64,000 nucleotides of DNA from Clavaria fumosa (taxonomy: Eukaryota > Basidiomycota > Agaricomycetes > Agaricales > Clavariaceae). The translations under genes and the position numbers were made by a program. The stretch spans positions 1,736,001 to 1,800,000 of the forward strand of contig OX637798.1 of NCBI GenBank assembly GCA_951802425.1, written 5' to 3'. The notes beneath the pieces are model-generated. The model saw only the letters and a list, made by a program, of their open reading frames with translations. It made no database searches and had not been told where the DNA came from. This document shows positions 42,623-55,194 of this stretch, piece after piece; the first letter of the stretch is position 1, and every line of letters starts with the position of its first letter.

Positions 42623-45087
42623 CAGTTGACAAGCTCATAATGCATACGGTTGGGAAGGCCTCAAAGGTCATGCATTATGGGCTATATGCGCTATGCCGGG
42701 AAGGTCACAAATTGTGACATGTGACCATTGTAAAGCGTGACATTTTTACATGTTGCGATTTGCCCAGAGGTCAATGAGCGTTACCTGCTTTGCTTTCGTT
42801 GCTTCAACCTGCCTCAAATGTGCTCGGAAGCGACGCAGATTCTTCGACAGATCCAGGGCACAATCAGCATCCACACCAAGACAGCAAGCCTCAAGCTGTT
42901 GGCAGAGCATAATCATCGCACCGTTGGTGAGCCCCAGCCCTCTATCCTCGTCCTCAGAATCTGATGCGACCTCAACAATCTCCCCTCGCGTTACTGCCTG
43001 CTCTCGGCGTACCTCTGCTACAATTGCAGCATCGCCACCTTCAAACTGATAGGGTGAGTCTCCAATCATGTTTTCTTCCGGAGATGCGAGCAAGTCATCT
43101 AATGTCGGCGCTTCTCCGTGGATACGGTTTCGACCCTTCAACTCTGCAAGAGAGTAAAGGAGGTCCTTCTCGAGCGCTTGACACTGTACTGTAAGAGCAT
43201 ATGATGTTGGAGATGTTTCGGTGTGTATTTCCTTCCCCGGCTCCCTCGTTGCATGTCGCAGTTCATTGATGGCGAGAATGGCTGTCTCGGTGTTGCCTTC
43301 AGAATCCATAACAATATCCAGTGCGTGCCGCCATTCCTCGTCATTATAGTCATCTCCAAAATGATTACACAGTGCGTGCTCGGCGTCAGGGAGTGTCATA
43401 TCGGATGTCGCAAATTGTCGGAGGATCTCCCATGCTTGGATCCATTTGTCGGTGAGATGTGTAGGAGCAGGATTCATGGGCAAGGGAACTCGCAACATAA
43501 TGGGTGGCCGTTGAATGGAGGTATGATCCCAGCAGTTTTTGATTGTTATGGGCTTGATGGCATTCCAAGCCTGTTTCGCTATGAGCATCGCTTCGAGTAG
43601 ATTCATTTTGTAAATATCTGCTTCCCCTGCATCATCGAGATCCAGAGCTCGGAGACAGAATGCGTTTCGATAGTGCGCCTTGAAACAACGAATGATGCCT
43701 GCATCGAGGGGCTGAACATATGCGGTCAAGTTCGGCTCAAAAAACTCCATTTGAATGTTGGTTGGCTCATACGCAATTACATGCCCACTGAAATTGTCAA
43801 TCAATAGGCAGATTGTGCGGTTCTGAGAGCGCATCTGGATGTCTAGTTGCTTAATCCACCTACTCGGGTTCAGCATTGTATATTGGGAAACTTCAGAGCA
43901 AGACTTACTCTTCAAAGAGCTCCGATGTCATCCAGGCTTTCTTATTGCTGCGATAATAGAGGCCCCTTTGCTCTGGCTTGCGTCCTTGGAAGCACCGAGG
44001 CATCTTTGACTTGCCAATGAAGAAGATTGGCAGTTTCTCAGTGCCGTCTGCATTGCAGGCAAAAGCCAAGGTCATTCGAAATTTATCCTTCTTCTTACCA
44101 CTCATTTGCTTTGTTGCGAGCCCTCGGTCTGGTGGTGCAAAGGCGAACAGCGCAGTTTCATCCATGTTCCAGCGGTCTCTCACTGCAAACTTGGCTAAAA
44201 TTTCTCGAACACGGACTTGCTCAGCATCAACGGCGGCCAAGTTAACAGATGCCGCCTCTCCATGCCTCCGGTACTCTTTGATCTTATACCTACATAGACT
44301 GTAAGTAGATTTTGTGAAGACGAAAACGGCCACTCACGCTTTGCAAAATGATTGAACCCACCCATCACCTGACAAATGCTCCGCTTCGGGAACATTGAAG
44401 TGTTCCTCGAATCGTTTGCGCTTCGCAAGAAGCATTGGCCCTGTGACTGTCTCGTGCTTCTCCTCCATATGTCTATGCCATAGAACAAGAGCTCTTTCTA
44501 CATCCGGTCTTGTCACAATCCGGGGCCGCTTCGAGGAGAGTGCATTAGGGTGGGATTGAGCTCGCACCATAAGTTCTGGCCTCATCTTCAATTTACGAGA
44601 TAGAGTCGACTGTGTGAAAATAAGGGCATTCTGTTGTGTCTGAAAATGGTGAACAACTTCTGCTTGTCCAAGAGTCGGATGAGAGTCGACAAAGGTGAAA
44701 ACGGTCATCCAATCATGGAGGGTGAGATTGTCTCGAGATGAATTCTGGGTGATGGCTGATGTTGCAGGGGCATTTAGGGACACTTTGGCTGATGGCTTGC
44801 ATGTATATGGAGCTGGCCTGTTGTGCACCTTGCGCCTGGGTCCGACAGGCATCATGAAATGGGCAAGACACGTTGAAAATTGAAAATTAGCACTCATTTG
44901 TAATTTGGTGAGCCACTCCAGTTTGTACTAGCAACCCGCACTATTGCATAACCTGGAAAATCTGAATGCATTATGTGTTATGCATGAAATTCCTAATTTC
45001 CCTGCTTCCCATGTCGGGAAGGACCCAAAACCAATGCATTATTCAACTTATGCAGTACGGCCACATGCATTATGAGCTTGTCAACTG
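42623..45087. mobile_element. Pogo-family (Tc1/mariner) transposon, intact
   Basis: Perfect 23-bp inverted ends, beginning CAGTTGACAAGCTCATAATG on the left (42,623-42,645) and mirrored at 45,065-45,087. TA is duplicated at 42,621-42,622 and 45,088-45,089, as expected for this superfamily. Subterminal ATGCATTAT words recur at both ends. The transposase frame is complete. Confidence 0.93.
42746..44897 (-). CDS. Pogo-type DDE transposase
   Basis: Three exons (44897-44338, 44289-43909, 43859-42746) splice in phase to 684 aa. Start MSANFQFSTCLAHFMMPVG. The N-terminal DNA-binding part has a CENP-B/Tc5-like helix-turn-helix region (LHDWMTVFTFVDSHPTLGQA) and GDGWVQSFCK. The DDE core shows RWNMDETALFAF (first D), CLLIDNFSGH (second D) and YVQPLDAGIIRCFKAHYR (third D), all present. 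The C-terminus is acidic and ends KQVTLIDLWANRNM. It should cut and paste the element at TA sites. Nothing interrupts the frame, so it may be functional. Confidence 0.9.
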
Positions 45088-45089
45088 TA

Positions 45090-45442
45090 CTGTATTGCTT
45101 GGGATGGCTAAGGGAGTTGCATGCACCAGTGGCATTCCTGGTTATTATTAATAATAAGTAACTTAGTGGTTGTGGACATCAAGGCAATAATTTTGATATG
45201 CATTGAGCAGCCTTTCATATCAGAACAGAAAACCTTTCAAAATGTGGAGGATGCCAAGAAAGGAGCAGAATTTTTGTTTCAGTCATGTGGCCAGCTGTTT
45301 TGCAAACACTTGTAATCAGTATTTTTGTGGTTTATACAAGTGAACTACATCTCATCTTGGTCTAACCTTTGTTGAGGTCAAGCTTCCCTATTTGTCACCA
45401 CTGGCCTGGGCAACTTTGCACCTTGCTGTGGCAGGAAAACTC
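45090..45442. other. Intergenic between pogo element and amidohydrolase
   Basis: No gene seen. It should hold the amidohydrolase promoter. Confidence 0.45.
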
Positions 45443-48041
45443 ATGAAGCCAGAATCGATACCCGCGACGCGTCCAGTTTCACCTGGTAGCAGGCGCGTTT
45501 GGACATCCGTGCTGGCCGCTGCTTTCTTGTCGTTGGCTGCGGGCGTTTTTCTGCGTTTTTTTGTCAATGACCTCGAATCCTACACACTCTGCGCAGATCG
45601 ATCCAGCATATACACTGTAAACGACGCAGAGCCGAGGGCAGACTGCATTGTGGTGCGGAACGCACGCGTCGTTCGAACCATCCGTTTCGGTGATGCACCC
45701 TCGCTCGCGTCTGTGACGTTACGACGGTCTAGCATTGACTGAGACATCCCTTTGCATCGCGTCGCAGAGGAGGGACCTCGTCTCAATCTTCCCGTCTGGC
45801 CCTTCGACTGGGTCAAGCCTCGTTCGAGGGTCTTGCGTACAAGGCCCGGGTCTATCGTCGTTCCTGGGCTTGCAGGTGCAGTTCTATTACAATGACAATG
45901 GATCTTTGCTAAACCCTCTCTGATTCAAGATGCACATGCACATCTCATTGAGTATGGCGCTAAGATGCAGCTCCCCTTGGACGGAGCACGCTCTGTAAAA
46001 GGTGCGGAAAGGCTCCCCCTCCCCTTCGTTCCGATGTTCGGGCTTACCCCGAAAGCAGAAGTTTTGGAGCGAGTTGCCGCATATGTACATGCGCATCCAG
46101 ATGTCCTGCATGACAAAAACAAATTCATCGAAGGCTGGGGGTGGGACGAGGGCCTCTGGCCTGGAGCGGAGCTTCCGACCGCTGTATGTCGCGCGGGATC
46201 ATTATGCAAAAACGAAAAATCTCATTGTCGTTCTTGTATCAGGAAACTTTCCGCCTCGACCCGCTCCTTGGGGACCGGCCAATCGCGCTGCGGCGCGTGG
46301 ACGGGCATGCTGTGTGGGTGTCACCCAAGGTGATGCACATGATGGGTGATCTCCCGCAAGAGGTGGAGGGTGGTCTTATCGTACGCGACGCGGACGGAAA
46401 GGCAACAGGCACGCACGTTTTTTTTTTGGCTTGTTCGATGCGGAATGCAATAACGAGAATCGCCAAGGGATCTTCCTGGACAACGCGATGCAACTTGTCC
46501 CTTTGCCTTCGAGGTCGGAGGAACAGATGGCGGAGTTTTTTGAAATCGCAACTAAGGATGCTTTAGCTCACGGGCTGACTTCGGTTCACGACGCAGACGC
46601 GTCGCCTGAGATGATACATTTGTTCCGAAAGTATGCTTTTCGCAAGCCTTTTTTTCGGGTCTTCACTGTGTGACTAGGTTAGCCGATGAAGGCAAATTGC
46701 CTGTTCGTGGACAGACATGTCAAACTCTCTCCCTTCGGAGCTGATCTTTGATTACAGCTGCGAATTTACGCCATGGGACACGTGCAATCTAACCAATACT
46801 GGGGACAAAAAATACCCAGGCTCCTTGATTACGGCGTGCAAGGACGATTGACTGTGCGCGGCATCAAATTATACACTGACGGTGCGCCTCTGTCGTCTAG
46901 AATTTTCTGACGTACGCTGATGAAATTGGCAGGTGCGCTGGGATCTCGCGGGGCAGCGCTGCTCGAGCCATATACGGACAAGCCCCAGACGAGCGGAGTC
47001 ATGATGCACTCCCCTGCTGGGCTGAGAGAACTTGTGCGACAGTTCTTGGAGGATGGATGGCAAGTCGTAAGCGGCACCACTCGTCGTTGGCTGAATCGCC
47101 GTTGAGAGTGCTCTTCGAGAATACACACTGCATAGGAGATCGCGCGAACAATGTCCTACTCAATATCTTCGAGGACCTAGCAACAACCGAGGGCTTCAAC
47201 CTTACGGAACGGAGACCCAGGATTGAGCACGCACAGATAATGACGTTGGACGATCTGGAGAGGACTGGAAGATTAGGAGGTGTGTCTGTTTGGGATCGGT
47301 GTCGCACTCTATGCTCAGCGGCCGGAACCCATATGCAGTGATTCCGAGTGTGCAGCCCATCCACGCGTAGGACGAGTTTCATTCGTTTTCACTGTGGGGA
47401 AGGTTGAACATTGCTTGACAGCACGAGCGACATGTGGTACGCAGAAGCTCGGTTGGTGAGCGATTAAGCATCATGACAAGATCGGCTAATAGGCTAATCG
47501 GTGGAAATTCAGGGCCCAGAGAGAATCAAGGGCGCCTATGCCTACCGCTCCTTATTCAAGTGAGTGCCATTTCGTCATCTGGACCCGGGCATCACTTCAA
47601 GATCTCTCCATCAAAGCTCGTCGATCTATGGCATACTTGCTATTGGATCCGACTTCCCCGTAGAGAGTGTCAACCCCCTCCTAGGGTTCTACGCGGCCGT
47701 TTCGCGGTTGTCCGTGGATGGAACGTCTCCTCACGGCTCCGAGGGCTGGTGATTATTTCCGCCTCTTCTTGACTCCACGGACGCCGTTCTCAGGGTCCGC
47801 ATTTCAATCTAGGTATCCTGACCAGGCGCTGACGCGCGCGCAGGCACTCAAGGGGATGACCTTCGATGCTGCGTACGCGGCATTCATGGAGCGTGACCTG
47901 GGTTCCCTCGCTCCAGGGAAGAAGGCCGATTTTGTAGTGATTGATCGGGACATCATGATTCTCCCTATAACGGAGGCATTGAACGCGAAGGTCCTCGCTA
48001 CTGTCATTGACGGCGAAGTGGTTTACGGCAGCCTGGACTGA
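45443..48041 (+). CDS. Membrane-anchored amidohydrolase (YtcJ-like)
   Basis: Start MKPESIPATRPVSPGSRRVW at 45,443, followed by a single membrane span (LAAAFLSLAAGVFLRFFV), so the catalytic domain probably faces the lumen or outside. After introns the frame gives DAHAHLIEYGAKMQLPLDGA with the metal-binding HxH, then FIEGWGWDEGLWPGAELPTA, GDRPIALRRVDGHAVWVSPK, IFLDNAMQLVPLPSRSEEQM, HGLTSVHDA, GIKLYTDGALGSRGAALLEP, WQVNTHCIGDRANN, RPRIEHAQIM, IGSDFPVESVNPLLGFYAAV and a C-terminal LGSLAPGKKADFVVIDRDIM. These are the landmarks of the amidohydrolase 3 family. At 46,411 the family pattern is restored by a GC-AG intron (ACAG|GCACGC to GCCAAG|GG); without it the T10 run at 46,428 would look like a frameshift. 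Substrate unknown. Confidence 0.82.
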
Positions 48042-48198
48042 GGCGGCGCTTCCTGGGCAACGTTCTCAGGCACCTCTCTTTTTGTTTTTTGTTGCCATCA
48101 TGCACATGTGATCCGAAAGACTGAATACGACGTTGGCAAATAAATATTGAACAACGAAGAAAAAGGTGAAATGAGGATGAACATAATAATAATAAAAT

Positions 48199-50781
48199 TC
48201 ATTGGCCTAGTCCAGCAAGATAAACAGCACTCTCCAAGCCAGCCTTGCTCACCCGTCTCAGGGGCTGGAGAGTCGTCTCGTCGACGGGCGCCCTCCGCGC
48301 GTGACGGTAGCGCCCGTTAGCATCCTTGATTTCCATCTCCTGGCCCAAATCGCCAATGCTCGCGACGCCACCCGCGCTCATCGGCGGGCCCGGCGCGTAG
48401 TTATCTGGCAACTGAAACGCGGGTGGGAGTGACTCGCGAATGTGCGCCGGGCGTCGGTTGCCTGCGGCCACGCTGTAATTGCCTTGCTTGCTCGTCGCGT
48501 CGTGGTGGTGGTGATGGTGTCCGTGTAGGTGGTGATGGTGGTGGTGGTGATAGTGATGCTGTGTGTCGCCGTGCGGCTCCGCGGTGGTGCCAGTGGGCGT
48601 CATGTTCGGCTGCACGCCGACTGACTTGCCGCCGAGCTCGGCCTCCTCGAAGGTCATGAGCTCGGAGACAAAGCCAATATTAGGCGAGATGCCCTTGCGC
48701 CGCTCAAGCACAAATGCGTACGCCTGCGAAAGTGTCCAGTGGTTTGCATGGATCAAATATGCCATCACTGCCGTCACGGATCGCGATTTACCCGCTTTGC
48801 AGTGCACATACGTCGGCGCGGAATGGAGACGCGCGTCATCTGAGTGGAATATGTCAACGAAAGAAACAAAAATACGTAATGAAAGGGGCTCACCCAGAAT
48901 TTCGCAGACCTCTCTGACCCCTTGCGCTATATTCTCCTCCTCCACAATATCTCGCATAGGTATCCTGAAGTACTTCTCAAAGGTGTCCCGGAGGCCCAAT
49001 CCGTGGTCATCATCGCACTCTGCGGCTATGTTCAGGATGCGTTTCACCCCGAGCTCGCGCAGTTCTTCGACATGCTCCGGCAGCGTCAGCTCTGGGCCCA
49101 AATATAAAAAGTTGGGGAGTATGGTGGAGACTGTGAACATGGGGAAAGGCTCCTCTGATGATGGTGGCCCAGACACATCTGGCCGTGCTGTGGAGGGCGC
49201 CGAATGCAATGTAGACGGCACGCGTGGCGTAGACAGGGGGAATATATTGGGGGAGGCTGGGGGCAATAAGGTGGAATGGGAGGTGGTGGGATGGGAGGCG
49301 GTAGGCGGGGGTGTACGACTTGGTGATGCTAGAGGGGACAGCGGTAGCGGAAGATGTGAGGGAAAACATGGGGAAAGTGGCGTGCCAAAAGATGGTGATG
49401 GTGGCAGTTGGAGAGAAGAGGTTAGAGCGAAATGTGTAGGCGGGATGACTAGAGTTGCAGCCCTGGAAGGCCGCACGGGCACCCTGTTTTCACGGGGAGT
49501 AACAGGCTCCGCGTTCGTGTTGACCGCGATGAGCTTGATGTGCCCGTTCAGTCTCTCAGTCGAGGTCGTGTCCAGCCGCCGCAGGTTGGGCACGCTCATC
49601 TTCTTCTGTGGTATCTTTCTGAAGCCTATGCGGCTGGGTGGAGGTGATGGGGTATTGTCGAGGAGGATGTCCACGGTCGCTTTCGACGAGAGCGGGAGGG
49701 GAGAATGCGAGCTCGCATGATCAAGCTCTGGCAAGGTCTGCCGGTGAGCAGAGGAAGACTGAGTGTCAAGACGGAATAGACCCTCTGAGCTAGTAGAGGG
49801 AGTGGAAGACGCGGAGGAGATGAGAGTGCGCAGTAAGGGGTGTTTCCGAGCGGTAGACATCCCGCCCTGTAGGTAGTCGACAGTGCCGTGGCTCAAAAGA
49901 GAGGCGATTGCTGGAAGCAACACCCACGAAGCGGAACGTAGGCTGTCCTTATCCTTCGCATCCATTTCTTGGTCATAAATGACCATATTGCCGTCCCAAC
50001 TTCCATCCGGACCCATCAGAGCGTCCCAAGCGGTTTTGCCCCGTTCGTCGGTAATGAACTGCCGCAACACCTCCAGACTCTGAAAAGCCGAGCTACCGGT
50101 CTTTCGACACCGTTTAAGGATGAGAGAGGGGACGGCAATATTGACGGAATTGGTGAGGTGTGATGCAAGGTAGACTGTGACTGGTCTTGTGTCGATGAGC
50201 AGCGGACGGGTTTTTGACGTGGTCAGACGTTCATAAAGAGCGTCGGGGTCCAAGCCTCGCGGCGAGCGATCTTGGGGGGGCACGGCCGAAGCAGGAAGAG
50301 ACGCAAAAAAACGGTTAGAACTAAGACTGCTGGGAGTCTCACAAGGAGTGTAGTATACACTAGGTGTAGCGCTTGGCAATGCCGAAGGTAGGGTAAGTTC
50401 TGACATGTGCGCCGCGGCGTTGGGAGTGCGGATGTTGCAGGCCGAGCGAATCGGACGGAGACGAAGATTCTGCTTTACACTTTTCCTAAGCAGGTTGAGT
50501 TCTGCGAGATCCTTTGAAATTTCCTCTGTACATGGTGATGATGGATGCAAGATGGAAAGGGCAGGTGGTGAACTGGCAGAATCTGGGGATGAAAGTTGAA
50601 GGTGCGTGTCCTCGTCGAGGCCGTCTACGATGAGAGCGACGTTGCGGGAGTGAGCATTGACTGAGATGGATGGAGAAATTGCATCGGACTCGACCAAGGT
50701 GTTCGACGTAGGACGACTAGCGTCGACTGTGAGAGATAGATTTGGAGGACGACGAGCAGCTCTTGTCGTTGTCATCGCCAT
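48199..50781 (-). CDS. Rhodanese/dual-specificity protein phosphatase
   Basis: Start taken at 50,781 (MAMTTTRAARRPPNLSL); a GTG six codons upstream is not used. A Ser-rich N-terminus precedes a rhodanese-like domain (RPLLIDTRPVTVYLASHLTN, DGNMVIYDQEMDAKD, LLSHGTVDYLQGGM), then a long disordered Pro/Ser region, and a dual-specificity phosphatase domain: FLYLGPELTLPEHVEELREL, IPMRDIVEEE (general acid D) and YVHCKAGKSRSVTAVMAYLI (HCx5R active site). An in-frame 54-bp intron (GTGAGCCCC to CCACTCAG, near 48,838-48,891) should be removed before the active-site block. A His-rich tract follows the domain. The layout resembles fungal MAP-kinase phosphatases (Msg5-like); that assignment is inferred. 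About 845 aa. Confidence 0.85.
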   Translation of the reverse strand: MAMTTTRAARRPPNLSLTVDASRPTSNTLVESDAISPSISVNAHSRNVALIVDGLDEDTHLQLSSPDSASSPPALSILHPSSPCTEEISKDLAELNLLRKSVKQNLRLRPIRSACNIRTPNAAAHMSELTLPSALPSATPSVYYTPCETPSSLSSNRFFASLPASAVPPQDRSPRGLDPDALYERLTTSKTRPLLIDTRPVTVYLASHLTNSVNIAVPSLILKRCRKTGSSAFQSLEVLRQFITDERGKTAWDALMGPDGSWDGNMVIYDQEMDAKDKDSLRSASWVLLPAIASLLSHGTVDYLQGGMSTARKHPLLRTLISSASSTPSTSSEGLFRLDTQSSSAHRQTLPELDHASSHSPLPLSSKATVDILLDNTPSPPPSRIGFRKIPQKKMSVPNLRRLDTTSTERLNGHIKLIAVNTNAEPVTPRENRVPVRPSRAATLVIPPTHFALTSSLQLPPSPSFGTPLSPCFPSHLPLPLSPLASPSRTPPPTASHPTTSHSTLLPPASPNIFPLSTPRVPSTLHSAPSTARPDVSGPPSSEEPFPMFTVSTILPNFLYLGPELTLPEHVEELRELGVKRILNIAAECDDDHGLGLRDTFEKYFRIPMRDIVEEENIAQGVREVCEILGEPLSLRIFVSFVDIFHSDDARLHSAPTYVHCKAGKSRSVTAVMAYLIHANHWTLSQAYAFVLERRKGISPNIGFVSELMTFEEAELGGKSVGVQPNMTPTGTTAEPHGDTQHHYHHHHHHHLHGHHHHHHDATSKQGNYSVAAGNRRPAHIRESLPPAFQLPDNYAPGPPMSAGGVASIGDLGQEMEIKDANGRYRHARRAPVDETTLQPLRRVSKAGLESAVYLAGLGQ

Positions 50782-51071
50782 CGATGACACTAGCAGTAAT
50801 AGTGAGCGACAGCAGCAGTACGACCCAGTGACCGAGAAACGACGAGGAGGAGGGGATGGTCAATGGATTGGATTTTGATTATTAATTGATTTCCTTACGT
50901 AAGCCTTTAATTTTCCATTTTTTATTTTTATTTTTGCAACGCAATTTTTTTTTTGAAGTCGCGCGTTGTTGTCCCGCTCACAGCTTCATTGGCTTTGCTC
51001 GTCGTCGTGCTCGTCGTACTCGTCATAAACTCTAACACTCTTCCACTATTAGTCCCCTCATCACCCCCGAG
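50782..51071. promoter_or_regulatory. Divergent promoter region
   Basis: 290 bp shared by the leftward phosphatase gene and the rightward Def1-like gene. Contains A/T-rich text (TTTTATTTTTATTTTTGC) and pyrimidine-rich leader sequence. No defined element identified. Confidence 0.5.
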
Positions 51072-54000
51072 ATGTCACATAAACCTTCAGCTCGATCTCA
51101 GCCTCCACAAGAACAGCCTAACGACAGGTATCGCACTCAGGCACTGTCTTTGCAAGAAGCGTTTCCAGATTTTTCAGCCGACGGTAATCCAACGCATTGG
51201 CCCCAGCGTATCCTTCAATGTCTCACCAATGCTTTACTAGATATTCTGTCTCTCCTCTATGAGGTCGGCGGTGACGTCGTAGTGGCAGCGAACAGGATCA
51301 GCGAAGGTCAGCACTTTTTCGTCCGACAATTCTTGTCCCCTGAAACTCGCCTCAGGTCACGCACAGCAATGGGGCTCAGTCACTCGTAAGAAAGACAAGA
51401 AGGTCCCCGCTGCTAATGCTCCACAATCCAAAGATTCAACCCCTGGCAGTCGGGGCGTTCGTGGTAGGGGATCCAGAGGCGGCCGCGGCGGTCGAGGCGA
51501 CTCTACTGCACGTGGCGGCGCCAGATCCGCCACACGTGGCTCACAAAGCCACCATTCCTCCGCTCTCTCTAACGGTCGTGCATCTCCAGCACACCACGCT
51601 GACAAGCAACCAGCCAGTACTGATGTCTCCTTTGGCTGGGGTACCAGCACCGATGCCGCCACCGAACAGGACACTACCACTAACGCCACCTCTCTTGCCG
51701 GCTCTGCTTCAGGTTGGAATTCAAATGTTACAGACTCGAACACCGGATGGATAACCGGCAGCGTCAGCACCACTGCCTGGGGCACAGAGTCAGGCGTGTC
51801 AACGAGCGCTGGTCCGAACGGTGCTGCAATTCCGACCACCTCTGCAGGCCCGAGTACCAATGTTTCCGTCAAGGCTACACCCTCACCCATGGCCCCTAAA
51901 TCGTCCAAAGTACCTGCTGAGTCGAAATTAAGCTGGGCACAGGTAGCGAGGTGAGTTCAGTCGTCACTGAAATCTTTCTCTGATACTATTACCGTTTAAC
52001 TATGGTAAACTAGACAAGATAAAGCTGCATCACCACCACCTCAAGTACTTGCCCCCGCCCCGGTCACCCAGCCACATCCACCCTCAGCGTCCCAAACTCC
52101 ATCATCTCAACCCTTGTCGATCGCACCAGAACCCGAACCCGGTTCTCTCCTAGAACCGACCTGGGAGGGACCGACCACAATCCAAGGTCCGGCGTGGGAC
52201 GACGACGAACCGCAGAGTCAACCACATGACGTGTCAAAGAGCTCAGCCTCAACGTCATTAACGGAAGATTGGGAAGAAATCGACCCCCCGACCTATAGTC
52301 CCGCCACTGCTGGCAGCCAGGCTATCGTCGCCGAGCCGGAGTCGTCTGTGCCTGACTCCAAGTCGGCGCCGGCGACTCCGTCTAAGCCAACTGCGTCGCC
52401 ACACCCGTCCCCACAAGGAGACTTGCGCAAACCCTCTACACCCTCTCGGACAAGCGGTGTCACTGGTGGAAGAAGGTACAAGACCATCGGCGCTGACCAG
52501 CCCGTGGTCATGCCTGTCGGCGGCGGCTTTGGATTGGAAAAAATCGGGATGCAATTTGGAAGCCTGAGTCTCGGCGGTGAGAGCCTATTTGACGGGTGCG
52601 TGTCCTCTGCCCAACAGTCTTTCTTATGACCTGATGACCAAGTATGCAGGGATCCTCCTACGATTGAGCCCAGCACATCCGAGCCATTGCCGCAACGATC
52701 ACAGCCGACGTCTTCAGCGCCAGATGTCAGCACTGTACCCGCGTCGCCGTCTGCTTCAGCCGCACTGAGCGCGACGCAGACGACAATCCAAGCCGCCCCG
52801 TCGCAGCAACCACAGCCGCCAACACCGCAGCCGCTCGCCGCGACCCCAAGCGCTTCTTCCTCCATAGCATCGCAAGCCATCGCTAATGCAACACCATCAC
52901 AGCACCAGGCCCCTATCCAGACTTTTACACAGCAAACACAGCAAACACAGACCCACAGCCATCATCATCATCATCATCAACAGCAGCAACAGCAGCAGCA
53001 ATTACAACAACAATACTCACAGCACGGACTCCCAACACATATCGACTCCGTGTCCGCACAGGCGCAGGGACCATCGCACGCACCTCAAGCGCAGACGCAG
53101 CCCCAGCATTCTCCACACCCTCAGGGTCCTCCTCAGCCTCAGCCTCCGCAGCTCCCGCAACACCCACAAGCTCACGCTGGGACCTATTTCCGCCAAGAGC
53201 AATACTTCCATACGCCTACACCCTCACAGGCGCAGGACTACGGCGCTTTCGGGCAGGCAGGGCTCGGGCAGGGCGTGGCGGGCCAGGTGGGAGTAGCCGT
53301 AGGCTTGGGCGGTCACCAGCAGCACCAGGGCCTGGGCGTCGGAGGCGCGGCACACCATCTGGGTGGCTTCAACCAGGGCGATTATGGGTACCCTGATGGC
53401 CAACGGGTAATGTCCTCAGCAAAGAAATGCATGGTGAGATATTGCTGACACTTCTAGCACAGGGATTCTACGAATCGTACGCGCACACGGGCGCCTTTGC
53501 GAACCGCGGCATGCTTGGACATGACGACGCCAAAGGCTTGCCTGGCGCACAGCAGTCCCCTGCTGGAGGCAGCCATCCGCCTGCGGCCGCGCAATCTCCG
53601 CAACAGCATCCGCCTGGTTCCCAAGCCGCTGGACAAGCCCAACCATCCGCGAGCCAGCAATACCTCCCGTACTATTATCCGTATCCTCAGAACCAATACT
53701 ACAGCACGCCCTATAACTCGGGGTATGGCGTGCCCCAGCCGTTCGTGAATGTCAAGTATCCGGCCATGTTCCAGGCCCCTCCAGGGCCCGGCTCGGCGCC
53801 CTCTCCTGCCGCGAAACAAGGCCCCGGCACCGTGCAGCCGCAGTCAAATCCGTACGGCCAGAGCCTTTACGCGCAGCAGCAGCATCCGTCGGCGGCAGCA
53901 GCAGCAGCGGCGGCGGCGGCAGCGGCAGCAGTGGCGTACGACGACCTGGGATATCCACACCACGCGCAACACCAGAGCGTCGTCGGGGCGAGCCTCCCGC

Positions 54001-54569
54001 CGACAGCGAACGATTACGGGAAACTGTACGGCGCCGCGGCAGCCGCCGCGCAGGGGATGCTCATGGGCGGGCTTGGACAGGGTGCTGGTGCGGGTGGCGG
54101 ACCTGGCGCCGGCGGGCCGCAGCAGCGGGGCGCGGCGGTTGCCGCTGCAGGGGCGTCGCCGGATGCGGCGTACAAGGCATACGGGCCGAACGTGGTCGGG
54201 GTGAAAGACGTGAGCGGCGGGGTGGGGCAGGGCGGCGGTGGTATGAGTAGTGGTCCGGGGCAGGGGCCGCCCGGTCGGGCGACGGGTGTGATGCAGCAGC
54301 AGCAACACCAGCAGCAGCAACAGGGGCAGCCGACGCACGCTGCACAGGGCGGGTTTTATGGGGCTAATCGCTTTGCGGGGAATGCAGGCGCGGGGAGCCC
54401 ACAGGGAGCGCAATCGCACCAGCACCAGCACCAGCACCAGCACCAGCACCATGGGCAACATCAAGCCCAGGGCCAGGGCCCGCAGGGACACCTTGGGTAC
54501 GGGCAGGGAGCTGCGGACGGCAACTTCTACCCCTACCAGCGAGGACAACAGCAAGGCTATTGGCAGTGA
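51072..54569 (+). CDS. Def1-like CUE-domain protein
   Basis: Start MSHKPSARSQPPQEQPNDRY. Removing introns at about 51,181-51,239 and 51,306-51,355 joins LQEAFPDFSADDILSLLYEV to VVVAANRISEG and HAQQWGSVTRKKDKK, a CUE ubiquitin-binding domain as in yeast Def1. An RGG-type stretch (RGRGSRGGRGGRGD) and ESKLSWAQVAR follow. The rest is disordered, very rich in Gln, Pro, Ala, Ser and Gly, with His and Gln runs (near 52,960-53,010), an Ala run and HQHQ repeats near 54,415. Def1 promotes ubiquitylation and degradation of stalled RNA polymerase II. The C-terminal Q-rich part in yeast controls nuclear entry; whether that holds here is unknown. Further introns lie near 51,951, 52,594 and 53,406. Confidence 0.8.
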
Positions 54570-55194
54570 CTGATGAACAAAGTTTGATGCGCAAGCCGCG
54601 CGTTTTTTTTTTTGACCGGCCATTCGCTCATCTCTTATATCATGTTCGTTTTCTCTCTCTCTTTTTTTCTTCGTTCTCCTTTCCCCCTGCTCTGTCTCCA
54701 TTACTACTGGCTGCTCTTTCTTCCCATCTCGAATCACTCAATCCGCAACTCCGTCTCCATTGCCTATTCCAATCTCATCTTGTACTTTTACACTATGCCC
54801 TCTGGCCTCAATTCGATAGTTGGTGAGGGCCTGGCATCTTTTTCTTGGAACGAAAGTCGAGAAATCCGGGATAATACATTATATGTGCACAGCGGGAAAG
54901 CATTGACTACGGAAAATATCTGAATCCATATATTACGAGGCCTTATCAGGCCTTCTTAAAAAAGTCACTGATCTTTTTAGATGGAGATTCACTCGAGGCA
55001 ACCTGGATTTTCGGATTAGTTGTATCCGTATATGAAAAAATGCCCCTTGGAACGAACTTTCGTCATCTTCCTTGGAGAAGACTAGAACAAGAAATTCATT
55101 AACACTGGACATACAACTGGGAAAAGACATAAGTACCTTCGATTTAGATGGGCTGGCAGGCGCTGCCTTTGCCGGGGACTAGGACGTTCGAGAT
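54570..55194. other. 3' intergenic between convergent genes
   Basis: 3' untranslated sequence of the Def1-like gene (T-rich) and of the SRAP gene. A C-terminal SRAP exon encoding SPAKAAPASPSKSK may lie near 55,145-55,185. No separate gene seen. Confidence 0.5.

Noticed and set aside
46421..46440. Frameshift in the amidohydrolase at a T10 run
   Set aside because: A GC-AG intron from 46,411 to about 46,467 removes the run and joins ATG to IFLDNAM, the family pattern, so a break is not needed.
48423..49720. Plus-strand frames opposite the phosphatase gene
   Set aside because: They are shadows of the GC-rich coding strand; the minus frame has the HCx5R and rhodanese domains.
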